Below the pieces are notes generated by a model, which was not told where the DNA came from, did not search any database, and saw only the letters and a list, made by a program, of their open reading frames with translations. A stretch of DNA of 64,000 bases from Neoceratodus forsteri (Eukaryota > Chordata > Ceratodontiformes > Ceratodontidae). Location: NCBI GenBank assembly GCA_016271365.2, contig CM028129.1, positions 433,138,501 to 433,202,500 of the forward strand, given 5' to 3'. This document shows, one piece after another, positions 51,888 to 63,350 of this stretch. The stretch's first letter is position 1. The number at the start of each line of letters is the position of its first letter. The position numbers and the translations under genes were made by a program.

Positions 51888-53060
51888 TGTTCACTTGCAA
51901 AGCACGCAATCATACTGGTATCAAGTCTGAGCTGTGAGAGGGCTTTTGGGGGCACACCACTTCTCCACCTATGACAGCTTCAGAATACTGACTCTCCTGC
52001 CTAATTCCACCCAATCTCTACCTTTCTTCTCCTTTTCCTTTTGAATTCCTTGCCCAATCACAAGGCTTGGAAATGCAATGTAGAGGGATTTCTTGTGCAA
52101 ATCCTAATTTCTGCTTGAAATCTTACCTCTGCTTTTCACTCCACATATGCTACAATTTATTACTTTTATATGTGCTACTGGTTAGAACTTTGTTACTCAG
52201 AGAATGGCGGAGATGTTACACAACCCATATCATTTACATACTCATGATGCAGTACAACACGTTCCTACATGCACTGAACTCTGTTTAGGTAAGGAGCTGT
52301 TGTTCTCTGCTTACTTGTATTTTGAACATTTAAGATAGTGTATATTGGTCATTACAACATAAACAGGGCTCAACAGATTAACTCCAGAAAGCAATCTGAT
52401 TATGTTTGCTTGTAAAGCATGTAAATAAATTGATATCAGTCTGAACTATGAGAAGGTTTTGGGGGGGTGCCAATTCTTTATCTATCAATCACAGCTCCAG
52501 AATACTCAAATCACCTCCCTAATTCCACCCACACTCCGTCTTTTTCCATCTTTCCCCTTTGAAGTCCTTCCTAATCACAATGCTGGAAATTACAAGGAAG
52601 AGGGGTTTCTTGTGCAACTCATAATTAATGCTTGCAATCTTACCTCTGATTTCATTCCACATATGCTAATGTGTACTACTGTCATATGTGCTACTGTTTA
52701 GAACTTTGTTTCTCAGGGAATGGAAAATGATGTTGCACTACCATCTAATTTGTATACCCGTAATGCATTTCTTGCAACTCAGGGAATTAACGCATTCTTA
52801 TACATGATAAAAAGCAAGTAAAACACATGTTCTAACATGTTCCTACACTATTGATAATTTTAGGTAAGGAGCTGTGTCACGCTGTTTACCTATGTTTTGA
52901 ACACTAAAATTAAAGCATTTTGGTCATTATAACATGCCCCTTCTTCACCTAACATAGCATTAGAATACTGAATTTCCTCCCAAATTTTGCCCACTCTCTG
53001 CCTTTCTCCTCCTTTTCCCTTTGAAGTCCCAATCTGATCACAAGGCACACAAGTCACAAT
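51888..53060. repeat. tandem repeat, unit about 515 bp, about 2.3 copies
   Basis: The unit starting near 51,888 (GCAAAGCACGCAATC, then TCAAGTCTGAGCTGTGAG) recurs at 52,408 (GTAAAGCATGTAAATA, TCAGTCTGAACTATGAG) and partly from 52,937. Shared landmarks: CAGAATACT at about 51,970, 52,500 and 52,965; CTTACCTCTG at 52,123 and 52,640; GGTAAGGAGCTGT at 52,289 and 52,863. Units differ by many substitutions. It is either an old satellite-like array or a repeated element; no coding sequence. Confidence 0.8.
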
Positions 53061-53944
53061 CTAAGAAAACAAACATTATGAACTAGACTTTCAGACGGCC
53101 CCAAATGCCACAAGCACCATATGCTCCAAGCATGGGGCTTGCAGCATTCTCCTGGCCGGTGATTGGGATTTGTGTCCCATGCACCACTTGTCGCAACTTA
53201 GACCAACTTTCTGTGGTCTAGCTTGCAGTAATCCTGGGGGCCTTTTTTATGGAGCTTGCACCAGATATTTGGCACAAGGTGCCATAAATTGTGGAAACTG
53301 TTGCAACTGCATTCAAGACTGTAAAATCGGGCATAGTTGCAGTGGAGGGGTTCAGGCCACCGCCAGAACCTAAGTGTCACGGTTCAGGGCTTGGCCAAGC
53401 CCTGTGCCACACTTTGAAAATCTGGCCCTATATGTGAATATTTTCTTTTCTCAATCACAACAATTTCACTATTATAACAATATTCTAATAATTTGTTCAT
53501 TTTAACTGCTGCACTACCAATGCTCAACAACTACTCAGCAAATACAAGCAAGCAAACATTTGGAATTGGCCAGTGCTTGTTATTTAAATGTAACTGGCTT
53601 GTGTTTAGGAACATGTTGGTACTCTCCCCAGACCAGGGTGGGGAATATAGACAAAGTTCACACCTTACCTTGCCACCACGGGTCAGGGAGATGGTGACCA
53701 GGAACTCAGAAACCTTAGGATACCATTAATGGAGAGACCACATGCAAAAGGACTGTCCACACTTGGAGCTAGAATCATCCATACAGGACAAACATCTCAA
53801 CGTTTAGAATTACTGCTGTTCTAGGACTTGATAGATACTTCCCACTATTGAATTATCTTGCTATTTTTGCACTGGACTTGCTATCATAAACCATAATTTT
53901 TATTTGTTTCATTAAAGCTTTAAAGTATGTGACGTCAATTTATA
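53061..53944. other. non-coding DNA, possible decayed MITE at 53,085-53,430
   Basis: The GC-richer block 53,085-53,430 starts ACTTTCAGACGGCCCC and ends ACTTTGAAAATCTGGCCCT, loosely inverted ends, and stands out from A/T-rich flanks. It may be an old MITE. The rest shows nothing. Confidence 0.35.
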
Positions 53945-54395
53945 ACACCTAGAAACATGGAAGATGTCAGCAGATAAGGACCTCCTGACCCACCTAGTCT
54001 GTCCTATTTTCCCTTCCTACTGAGCCACCTCAGACCCTACTCAGTCTTTGGTTCCCTCCCTCTCTTGCTTGATTCTAGGATCCCCTTGTGTCTATCCCAT
54101 GCATTTTTGAAACCCGTGACCATTTTTGCCTCTCCTATTTACACCGGTAGACTGTTCCAAACACCCACCACCCTTTCAGTGAAGAAGAACATCTTCATAT
54201 TTCCCCTAAGCCTCCCCCCAGCTTCATAGAATGACCCCTTGTCCTTGAGCTTCTCTTTCTATAGAAAATGTTCCCTTCCTGTACCTTGTCCATACCTGTG
54301 AGATATTTGAATGTTTCTGTCATATCCCCCCTTTCCCTTCTTACCTCTAGGGAGTACGTATTCAATTTCCTGAGTCTTTCTTCATAGAGCAAGGC
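53945..54395 (-). mobile_element. CR1 3' end
   Basis: This is a minus-strand CR1 fragment. In reverse the frame reads MTETFKYLTGMDKVQEGNIF and, before it, LYEERLRKLNTYSLEVRRER, the C-terminal RT end. The 3' UTR (53,945-54,060) has the GTCAGCAGATAAGGACC wording seen in other CR1 tails here. Confidence 0.87.
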
Positions 54396-54516
54396 AAGGC
54401 AATTTTATTTCTATGGTGCCCAATCCCTGAGGCTCTGGGTACCTTATTTAAAAAAAAAACAGGTAGGGAAAAACAGGTAAAGACATGTGACATACAAGCA
54501 ATATACATAAATACAC

Positions 54517-56498
54517 TGTGACAGGGTGCCCCCTGTCATGAGATTGACCCTAGTAAGAAGACAATGGTCTGCCTTGTAAATTTCCACACACACACCCTTC
54601 ATGGTACCGAAGTCTTGGAAGCTTGAACAAAGGTGCTAAGATACAAAGAATGTACGTTTTAAAAATAATAAAGGAAGTGTTGAGAACTTTTTGTAAGGCA
54701 CTTCTTGCAGTAAGAAATAGCTCATTAAATGGCCTGTGCAGAGTTTAGCTGTCTATACTGCTGCTCTGTAGCCTGCATAGAAGCAGGAATTGTTTACTAC
54801 TGAGCGGCATTGCCTACTTCATTTGCTGCCGCTCGGTACAAGAATCCAAACCCCCCCCCCTTACAGCTCTCCTCACCAATGATCTACACAGGGGTATAAT
54901 TACCTCCCTCTTTCTGCTGGTGATGCCCCTGCCTATGCACCTGAGCATTATGCTAGCTTTGAGTCCCCTCCATGTTAATTAATGATGATCAATGCATGGA
55001 AGTTTGCTATTTTGATTCATTTGGTGTCTTTTGTTAATTATTGCTCCAAGATTTGAACCATAAATGGACCTAAGTGCTAGGAACACAGACAGAGACATCT
55101 GACATCCCAGTATGATGAGTAAGGCTCCCGGCTGCTGGCAGTGGGGTAAAGTGTGAAATAGTTTTGCCAGCTGAGCCATGTAGGAGCTGAGGAAGTGTTC
55201 AGCTGACTTAGGCTGAGTGAGAATCAGGTTTGAATCCCAATTCGAAGTGGGATACAAGTATGGAGCAGCGGTCCGGAAGTTTTAGTTAATTTTAGCTGCT
55301 CCATGTCTTGATAGATACTCCTGGTACCCCTCTGTGTGTAAGATCCTATGGAGTCAGTAAAAGGAAAAAAGAACAGAGCCTTCTGTAAGGCAGGTTTGCA
55401 CTGAAGCCCCTGGACTGCCGCAGGATGCAGCTTAAGAGTACAAGCAATATCGGCAGGTGAGGCACTACAGGCAGGGAATAGGTAAGTCTTGTAGTGGCCA
55501 TAAAATATGAAAGTGTGTCCGGTGTTAGGATTGCAGCCCCAGAATGGTGTGACTGGGGCTGCATGAATAATAAAGAAGAGCCGTCCAAGAATGTGTTACT
55601 GCTTTGTGAGACTTGCCCCTGGTAGTTATTGCCACTGGTTGCAGATATCCAGGAAGCTCCTTCTCACTCCAGCTGGCCCCATTTTCCCTCTGCCACTGCT
55701 GTGGCTGCTTAAATGAGTGGGTGAGCTGTTTTCTAGAGTGAGTCTAGTGCTGAAATCTTGGTGTGTGTCTACGCAGCATCGGAGCAAAAGGTGCTCCGAT
55801 GCAGGATAAAGAAGTACTTTAAATGAGCACTGGTGGTTCAGAGATGCAACATACTCCAAACCAGGAGGTGTGTGTGCACATTGAGACTCTGGCTCCTGAA
55901 CAGGGAGAGGATCGGAGAACTGAGTACATTGGTAAAATTAAGGGCCCCCTGTAGTCCTGTAAAAAATGAAAGAAAAGGCTGTAGAACAAGAAAGCCCTAA
56001 AGCAGGGTTCCCCTTTCAAAATAAAGTGCTTTGGGGATTTTGGGAAAAAGTTTAGGGCTAATAAAAGCCCTGAAGAAAAATGGGCCAAAATGAAAAGTGC
56101 AGCCGACAGGCCGACATTTCAGCCTTTGGTCAAGATAAAGCTGCACTTGAGTAGTTGTGCCCTGCAGCTTTTCTATATAGCTGCACAGAAGAAAATAATA
56201 GGGCTTGATATTTGAGATAGGGAGTCGGTGGCAAACTGACTGTGACAGGTGCAAGACCTCCTGAGAGTGTGGGCTCACACTACCATTTTGATCAGACCGA
56301 GGAAAAGCCTGGTGACCCTGCTGGGCAAGCAGTGGTTTTGTTTGTTTATTATTTGAATAACTAACCTTCTTATTTTCTGTGAATAGTTCTGCCAATTGTT
56401 ATACAAACAATAAAATGATAAATGTCATCCGGCATTTTTTATGCACCCAATAGTTGTCTGCCTGTGTCTGATGCTTTGAAATCCCACACCCTTCGACA
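54517..56498 (+). mobile_element. solo LTR of about 2 kb with target duplication TACAC
   Basis: This block starts TGTGACAGGGTGCC and ends CCTTCGACA (TG...CA). Exact TACAC repeats flank it at 54,512-54,516 and 56,499-56,503, and the L2 sequence continues across. An AATAAA signal lies near 56,409, about 90 bases before the end, supporting plus orientation. No pol or gag wording is seen, so it is read as a solo LTR. It contains a 240-bp segment also found at 57,155-57,398 and is long for an LTR, so a small non-autonomous LTR element is an alternative. Confidence 0.72.
54876..55118. repeat. 240-bp segment duplicated at 57,155-57,398
   Basis: About 240 bases here match 57,155-57,398 at roughly 93-95 percent by eye. 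Landmarks are CACCAATGATCTACACAG, CTCCATGTTAATTAATGATG and AAGTGCTAGGAACACAGACA. The first 110 bases are CR1 RT thumb in reverse; the remainder is not CR1. Both copies therefore share the same CR1 truncation junction, so this is a DNA duplication and not two independent CR1 insertions. Confidence 0.85.
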
Positions 56499-57045
56499 TA
56501 CACACATAATAAAAAAAAAATAGTACTATAAAAGCAAATAAAACTCAGGTTAAATTAGCTCTGGTCAGTATCATATGTCATCAGGGAAAGCCAGAGAAAA
56601 CAGATGAGCCTTCAGACCCTTCTTAAATATCTTGACCGTTGGGGCCTCCCTCACGCCAGCTGGAAAGGAGTTCCACAGGGCCGAACTGATGACTTCAAAC
56701 ACAAGGTCGCCTGATGATTTTAGTCTAGCCCTGCGAACCACGAGGAGGTCCCTGGACGAGGAATGGAGGGAGTGATGCAGAGGTGGCTGATGTCAGAAGA
56801 TCAGCCAGATAGCCCGGGCCCGGGCCCAGTCCATATAGGGCCTTATAGGTGAGCAAGCCTGCCTTGAAGATGATCCTCCACCTGACAGGCAGCCAGTGCA
56901 GAGCTCACAGGACCGGGGTCACATGACTGGACCTAGGCAGGCCCATCAGCAACCTAGCCACTGTGTTCTGCACTAGCTGCAGCCGGTGGAGGGTCCCTCC
57001 AGAGACCCCGAAGTATAGAGCATAACAGTAGTCGAATAATAGGGC

Positions 57046-57243
57046 TTCTGATGTAGACCCTGCACCATTTTGGTTGCCCTTCTTTGTACCACCTCCACCC
57101 TATGTCCTTACAGAGGTGGGGCCTCCAGAACTGGACACAGCACTTGAGGTCAGGTCTCACCAATGATCTACACAGAGGTATAATTACCTCCCTCTTTCTG
57201 CTGGTGATTCTCCTGCCTATGCACCCAAGCATTATGCTAGTTT
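57046..57243 (-). mobile_element. CR1 RT fragment
   Basis: This is a short minus-strand CR1 piece. In reverse it reads MLGCIGRRITSRKREVIIPL and CRSLVRPDLKCCVQFWRPHL, the conserved RT thumb. It ends at the junction shared with the duplicated segment at 54,876. Confidence 0.87.
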
Positions 57244-57674
57244 TGAGTCCACTCCATGTTAATTAATGATGATCAATGCATGGAAGTTTGCTATTTTGAT
57301 TCATTTAGTGTCTTTTGTTCATTATTGCTCCAAGATTTGAACCATAAATGGATTTAAGTGCTAGGAACACAGACAGAGACATGTAACATCCCAGCATGAT
57401 ACTCAACTCTTGGATGGAGTTCTATAAAAGGCACCAGAAGGAGAAGGAAGGATTTGAAAAATAGTTTTGAAATGGGCATTAGCAATACTGTTATGTCCTG
57501 CAACGTTGTATGATGCTTTAAAAATTTATTGGATGTTAGTCTTTTAAATGGTCAATGTACCTTATTAAGAAGTTATGAAGTTATTCTGTCTTGCAATTGC
57601 AGCATAGTAGTTTGCATTTCTCTGGTCTTTTTGAGTTTTTTAAACACATGAATTGTATGTTTGTATTTGTATTA
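57244..57674. other. non-coding, A/T-rich; first part duplicated
   Basis: Bases to 57,398 belong to the segment also present near 55,000. The rest shows no gene or recognisable repeat. Confidence 0.6.
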
Positions 57675-57951
57675 TTGATTTATTTATTTAACAATTCGGA
57701 AATAACCTTTGAGCTATTACTTGGTATGAAAGAACAGAAGAAGGCCAGAGCCCATCAAGACTGTTCCCCACACTATGTGGGACATTATTTATCTATTATC
57801 CCTCAACCAAACATCTAATTTGTTTTCAAAGACAGTGGTACTAGTTGCCTCTACCAATTCTTGTGGCAAGGTGTTCCATACAATGGATGCTCTTATTGGA
57901 AACAAGTTTCCCCTTTTGCTGGTTTTATAAGTTTTTACTTCAAGCTGTTTA

Positions 57952-59216
57952 TTATGCAGTCTTGGAACATGTCTCCTTTTGGAGCGTGTTAGACCACATT
58001 TTTTCCATTAGAGCTGGTGAATTTATTAAATTAAAAACCATAAGCATATCACCTCTTAATCTTCTAGTTTGAAGAGAGAAGAGACCAGTAGCTTTTAATC
58101 TGTTCTGATAATCCAAGTTTGTTAATCTTGGAATCATTCTAGTTACTCTCCTTTGAACCTGTTCAAGATTTGCTGTCTTTTTTTTTGGTTTGGATTCCAG
58201 AAAGGGGGAGCCATAGTCTAGATACGGTCTAATGTATGCCCTATACAATGGAATAAGGCATTGTTCAGTGTAATTAACAAAAGTGCATTTTATTTGCCTC
58301 AAAAGTCTGTTGGTCATGCAAGCAGTTTTAACACAGTGATCATTTGATGTAAGTTTATTATTAACATATATCCCTAAACCTTTTTTCACAATTTGATGAG
58401 TGAAGTGGTAGTCCATTTATATAATATATCGTTTTTGGATTATTTACACTGAAATGCACTACTAAACATTTGTCTTTATTAAACTGCATATGATTTTCAT
58501 TTGCCCAAAGTGTTAATTTTTTCAAATCCTTCTTTAATGCTGAAATATTTTCTTGATTATTAACCTTGTCCCCCAATTTAGTATCGTCTGCAAATTTAAC
58601 CATGAAGTTATTTGGCCCTGTTTGTAAATCACTGATAAAGAGATTAAATGATGTTGGTCCCAAGACCGACCCCTGTGGTACACCACCTGTCACACTACCC
58701 GAATCAGACAAGATATCGTTAATTCTGACTCTCTGAGAATGATCTGTCAACAAGTTTAAAGTCCAGTTGACAATATCAGGTGACAAACCTAGATTGTGCA
58801 TTTTAGTAATGAGTTTTTCATGTGAGACTTTATCGAAAGCTCTACTAAAGTCCAAAAGAATTACATCAGTAGGGATACCCACATCTAGTAGAGTACTTAT
58901 ATTATTGTAAAAAGATATCAGATTGGTGGTGCAGGAATACTTGGAAGTAAACCCATGCTGATTTGAATCATAAATTCCTAATTTTTTTACAATCTTGATC
59001 TGTTAGAGACTTCATTACTCGTTCCATTAATTTACCAGCCACTGAGGTCAGGCTAATTGGACGATAATTTTGCGCAGAACCTCTATTGCCTTTTTTAAAT
59101 ATGGGAGTAACTATTGCTGAATGCCAATCATTTGGTACAATGCTTTCTTGTAAGGATTTGTTGAAGATAATTGACAAAGGTATAGAAATATTTATAGAAG
59201 TTTGATCAGAAACCAT
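57952..59216 (-). pseudogene. LINE F reverse transcriptase (few breaks)
   Basis: The fingers 59,216-58,968 read IFNKSLQESIVPNDWHSAIV and NYRPISLTSVAGKLMERVM. The palm 58,882-58,361 reads [39 protein letters not shown] and the catalytic VKFADDTKLGD with both Asp, then NENHMQFNKDKCLVVHF. The thumb and C-terminus 58,416-57,952 read CMTNRLLRQIKCTFVN, CLIPLYRAYIRPYLDYGSPF and RRLRGDMLMVFNLIN. Only a gap near 58,900 (SNQHGF-like template-grip region in another frame) and a frameshift near 58,390 break it. Confidence 0.94.
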
Positions 59217-59748
59217 GGATGAATACAGTCTGGGCCCGGACTAGTATTTTTTTTTAGTTTTTTTGATAGCCTGTATAATGTCAGTTGGGTAGAACCTATG
59301 ACAATATATGTGGTGAACTTTAAATGTACTAATAGGTGATTTTTGAGAGAAGACAGAACAAAAGTACTTATTAGAGAGATCTGAGGTTTCTATAAAAGAT
59401 AGAGAAGAGCCATTGGTTATAATGGGACCAATGGTCCTTGATACACCTTTTTTACTATTTATATAGGAGAAAAGAGATTTGTGTCAGTCTTTTGTGTGAG
59501 CTAGTTTAAATTCTAGCTTATTTTTTGCCAGTTTAATAGATTTTTTTTAAGTTTTTCACAGATAGTATGTATTTATGTAATAGAGTAGTTTTAAATGGAA
59601 CAGAACTATTCTTAAGTTTCCTAAAAAGTTTAATTTTTATTTTAATCTGATTTTTAATTGTCTTGTTGAACCAAGGGGGAATTTTTCCTTTATTATTAAA
59701 TTTCCTCTTAGATGGAATAAAGGTATTTTCCAAATAATGTACAATGTT

Positions 59749-60594
59749 TTAAAAAAAGTCCCAAGCTGCTTGTGTTGTACAATTAAGAAGATTAGTTTCC
59801 CAGTTTATGTTTTGTAAGTTTTCATTGGTTTTAGAAAACTTTGCTTTATTATAATTTTTTGTACAGTATAACTTCCTTTGTGTAGTTTTAAATTGTTGAA
59901 TTTCAAAAAGAACAGATGAATGATCACTGGTCCCAAGTGGATCCCAAATTTGTAAATTGCTGATTTGTTGCTCTATGTTAGTAAATAATAGATCCAAAAT
60001 ATTAGGATCTCGAGTGGGTTCAGTAACAAGTTGTTGTAATCCAGTACTAACTACCTCATCTATTAGTCCTTTCCAGGCATAGGACTGTCCTGAGAATGAG
60101 CCCCAGTTAATATGAGGGAGGTTAAAGTCACCAAATATTACAGTATCTTGAGATTCTGAAAAATGTGTAATTTCTTTAAACATATCAGTTGTGTAATCTG
60201 AATTTGCAGATGGAGGTCAATAGATGTTACCAATAGTTATATAGGACTGCTCCTTCAATAAGATTTTAACCCATATACTTTCCAAAGGAAAGGAGAACAC
60301 ACTTCAAAGAAGGAATATCATTTTGTATGTACACAAAACTCCACCACCTTGCTTATCTAATCTGTTTTATGATATAACTATAACTGAAATTTCTCTGCAC
60401 CAAATTGAGGATGCGTTCCACCAAGTTTCAGTTACTCCCACCACACCTATGTTTAAAGTTTTACATTTGGCTTCGAGTTCTGCTAATTTGAGTTGGTCTG
60501 AAGATCTTGCATTCAAAGCTAGGAATACACATTTAGTTGTAATAATATTTTGGTAAGTATTCAGAGACTTGGGAATAGACCCATTCTCCCCCAT
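59749..60594 (-). pseudogene. LINE F endonuclease (one central break)
   Basis: The N-terminal frame (60,594-60,367) reads FLALNARSSDQLKLAELEAK and GVVGVTETWWN with the catalytic Glu. After a break at 60,370-60,185 the second frame (60,183-59,749) has DTVIFGDFNLPHINWGSF (catalytic Asp-Asn), NILDLLFTNIEQQ and LGTSDHSSVLFEI (Ser-Asp-His). All catalytic residues are present across two frames. ORF1 lies upstream on the same strand. Confidence 0.93.
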
Positions 60595-60826
60595 TGTTTT
60601 TAGTTTAAATAATGATTTATGATTTTAGTGATACTTTTCCCCATAAGGGTACTACCCCTATGACTGAGATGTAAACCGTCCCAGCAAAACAAGGAAGAAC
60701 GATCTGAAAATTATTCCCAGCGGGTAATACAGGGTATATCCTGCTTAAAACATCACTTTCTCAGCCATTCATTTAGGCTTTGATTTTCTGCATCATGGTA
60801 GATGTTGCTCTTGGGACAGGTAAATT

Positions 60827-61300
60827 TCATATATACACGGCATCCCCTATCAAGTAACAGATGACATAGCATACATAGTCCTGTTGTAACTGATTAAATG
60901 GAGTATTGTTTATATCATTAACACTGGCATGTATGATAACCAGTGGATATTCCCCCACATTTTGTAAAATTTTAGGCACCATGGAGGTAATGTCAGATAC
61001 CCTGGCCCCATGGAAGCTAGAACAAGTGCGGTTGCTCTTGTCACTATTGCATACTGCCCTGTCAATGTGCTTAATGATGGAATCTCCCAGGACTAACACT
61101 TGTTTTGAGACAGTAGGGGTACAAGAATCAGAAACAGGTGATTGTTTAACACACTCTGGAGCGATTAACTTAATAGGTATTGATTTGGTAGCTTGAGACT
61201 TACTAGGACAAATATTCATGGGCATTAACTCCTGATTGAAAAGTGTTTTTAAAGCATTATGATTAACAGAGGGTGATGCACAGGATAAATCATGTATCAC
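60827..61300 (-). pseudogene. LINE F ORF1, SGNH-esterase-like domain (partial)
   Basis: A 157-codon minus-strand frame. After a polar N-terminal part comes KQVLVLGDSIIKHIDRAV, with the Gly-Asp-Ser nucleophile block of SGNH/GDSL esterases. SFHGARVSDITSMVPKIL follows (Gly block), then PLVIIHASVNDINN, where the family usually has GTND; here the Gly is changed but Asn-Asp remains. The Asp-x-x-His end is not in this frame. CR1 ORF1 proteins are known to carry such a domain. LINE D (4,985-5,281) keeps the complementary C-terminal part. Confidence 0.82.
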
Positions 61301-61305
61301 TTCAT

Positions 61306-63348
61306 TATTTGATACATACTAACATACTATTTGCCCGCAGATTAGGCCTTACGGTCTATCAAGTCTGCTCGAACCTCAGATCCCTATTTGGGTGCCGAGG
61401 CCCTCCCCTCCCTTGTGTTCCAGAAACCCCTATCATCCCTCCCCACCCCCCTGGGACAGGCCATCATCTGATACATCCACTTTCTGTGTCTTTCCCACCC
61501 TCTCTTGAAGCCCTCCACTGTGGATCTCTGAACCAGCTTGCCAGGCAGTGCATTCCAAGGGACCACCATCCTCTCAGTGAAAAACCTCCTCCTCTTTTCC
61601 CCCCTCACCCTTCCACCTTCCAACTTCAAACCATGCCCTCTGGTGATACCTCCCTGCTTTAGTCTAAAGATCCCCTCCATGTTTATCCTATTTATTCCCT
61701 TGAGGTTCTTGAGACCTCAATCATGTCCCCAAATCTCCTCTCTTCCAATGAAAACAGGCAGAGCTCCTCAAGTCTGTCCTCAAGCGTCAAATCCTAGCCC
61801 TCGTATCATCTTAATGCCCTCCTCTGACCCTCTCCAGAGCTGTATGTCCCTCTTCAAGTGTGGTCTCCAGTACTGTACACAGTACTCAAGGTGTGGTCTA
61901 ACCAGTCCATTGTACAGCGGCAGAATCACTTCCTTGCTCCTAGAGGTGATCCCCCTTATGATGCATACCAACATCCTGTTTGCCTTGCTAGCCACTCTCC
62001 TGCACTGCTCAGAGTTATTCATACATGCATCCACCATGACCCCTAGGTCTTTTTCCCCTACTGAGGCCTCCAGCGCCTCCCCTCCCAGGGTGTACCTGTG
62101 TTTAGGGTTTCCCCACCCAAGATGCAACACCTTGCATTTGGTGATATTGAAATTTAATTTCCATATGTGAGCCCAGCTTTCCAGGGTGTCCAGGTCCCCT
62201 TGCAGGGCCAACCTCCCCTCTTCTCCCTCAACTACTGCTCCCATCTTGGAGTCATCAGTGAAGAGACTCATTTCACACCCTATACCCTCCCTGATGTCCA
62301 ATATGTATGCATTAAACAGGATTGAACCCAGGACTGAGCCCTGCGGTACCCCACTACCAACCTCTCTAGGGTTCGAGAGCTCCCCACAGACCACTACTCT
62401 CTGGGTGCGTCCAGCTAGCCAGTTTTAAATCCATCTGACCATCAAAGGGCTTACTCCTAACCACATCAGTTTCTCCACCAGAAAATTGTGGGGGACAGAG
62501 TCAAACGCCTTGCTGAAGTCCAAGAATAATACATCCACAGGCATTCCCCTGTCCAGTTCTGATGTTACCCATTCGTAGAACTCCACAAGATTGGTTTGAC
62601 ATGATCTACCTGGCACAAACCCATGTTGCCGACTATCCAGACATCCCACCTCCTCCAAGTACACCCCCAATTGTTCCTTTAGTATACTCTCCAATAATTT
62701 TCCCACCACCAAGGTCAAACTGATGGGTCTATAGTTACCTGGTACTTCCCTTGACCCCCCTTTATGGATTGGCACCACATGTGCCTCTCGCCAATCCCTA
62801 GGTACCCTCCCTGTCTCAAGTGGCCTGTTGAAGAGCTCTGCCAGGGGTGCAGCCAGTATGTCCACCAATTCCCATAGTACTCTGGATGAATGCCATCCGG
62901 CCTAGGAGAGATTGTCTTTCTTTAGGGCCTTGAGGGCTAACCACACCCACGGGTGGAGATAGCATCATCCGTTCCTCCACCTTACAGGGCCTTTTTATCC
63001 TTATATGACACCCCTGATTTCCTCTCCCTCCCTCTTGCTCCATTTTCTGTTGCTCCCCTGGTCCCTCACTGCCTTCCTATCCCCATAATGCCTTGCTTTG
63101 TAGCTATCCCATCCCTCCCTGAGTGAGCACAGAGGCAAAGTACTCGTTAAATACCTCTGCCTGGTCCCTTGCCTCTTCCACCCACCCTCCTTCTGATCTC
63201 AATCTGCTGAGATGGCCCTTAGTTTTTCTCCACTCCCCAATGTATTGAAAGAACCCCTTTTCCCCTCCATGTATCCCCTGTGCCAGCCGCTGCTCTTTAC
63301 TGGACTTTGCTCCCCTCATCATCTGAGTGACTTTTCTAGATGCAAGAT
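61306..63348 (-). mobile_element. CR1-clade LINE, 5'-truncated, nearly intact RT
   Basis: This minus-strand CR1 runs from a 3' UTR at 61,306 (same subfamily wording as 2,836) to a 5' truncation near 63,348 in the linker before RT. It adjoins LINE F ORF1 on the left and the inverted-repeat arm on the right. Frames are long, so it is among the younger copies. Confidence 0.9.
61384..63322 (-). pseudogene. CR1 reverse transcriptase (few breaks)
   Basis: From right to left: linker 63,322-63,104 (GEKGFFQYIGEWRKTKGHLS, AEVFNEYFASVL), RT fingers and palm 62,868-62,425 (LFNRPLETGRVPRDWREAHV, NYRPISLTLVVGKLLESIL, SRQHGFVPGRSCQTNLVEF, LFLDFSKAFDSVPHNFLVEK), then 62,394-61,780 ([73 protein letters not shown]) and C-terminus 61,680-61,384. 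The catalytic box reads F-T-D-D, an unusual Thr for Ala, with both Asp kept. A stop at 62,425 and frameshifts near 62,900 and 61,780 break it. Confidence 0.94.
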
Positions 63349-63350
63349 GA

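Larger units (their letters stand above)
54396..57045 (-). mobile_element. L2-clade LINE 3' fragment split by a solo LTR
   Basis: The pieces are 54,396-54,516 and 56,499-57,045. The first holds the 3' end (GGCAATTTTATTTCTATGGT, then GCCCAATCCCTGAGGC). The second covers the RT C-terminus in reverse (AGCCAGTGCAGAGCTCACAG, GTGTTCTGCACTAGCTGCAG), parallel to LINE C' at 41,900-42,000. It stops near 57,045 where a CR1 piece begins. Confidence 0.82.
57675..61305 (-). mobile_element. LINE F, CR1-clade element with ORF1, endonuclease and RT
   Basis: This A/T-rich minus-strand CR1 is about 3.6 kb long. From right to left: ORF1 with an esterase-like domain (61,300-60,827), endonuclease (60,594-59,749), linker with KRKFNNKGKIPPWFNKTIKN (59,733-59,533), RT (59,216-57,952) and 3' end near 57,675. 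It has fewer breaks than the other LINEs. Base composition and protein wording set it apart from LINE D/E. The 5' end is cut or interrupted at about 61,305, where another CR1 begins. Confidence 0.92.

Noticed and set aside
51397..51974. Overlapping open frames of up to 178 codons as a host gene
   Set aside because: Long frames occur on both strands in the same C-rich DNA, none has a recognisable domain, and there is no start context or splice support.
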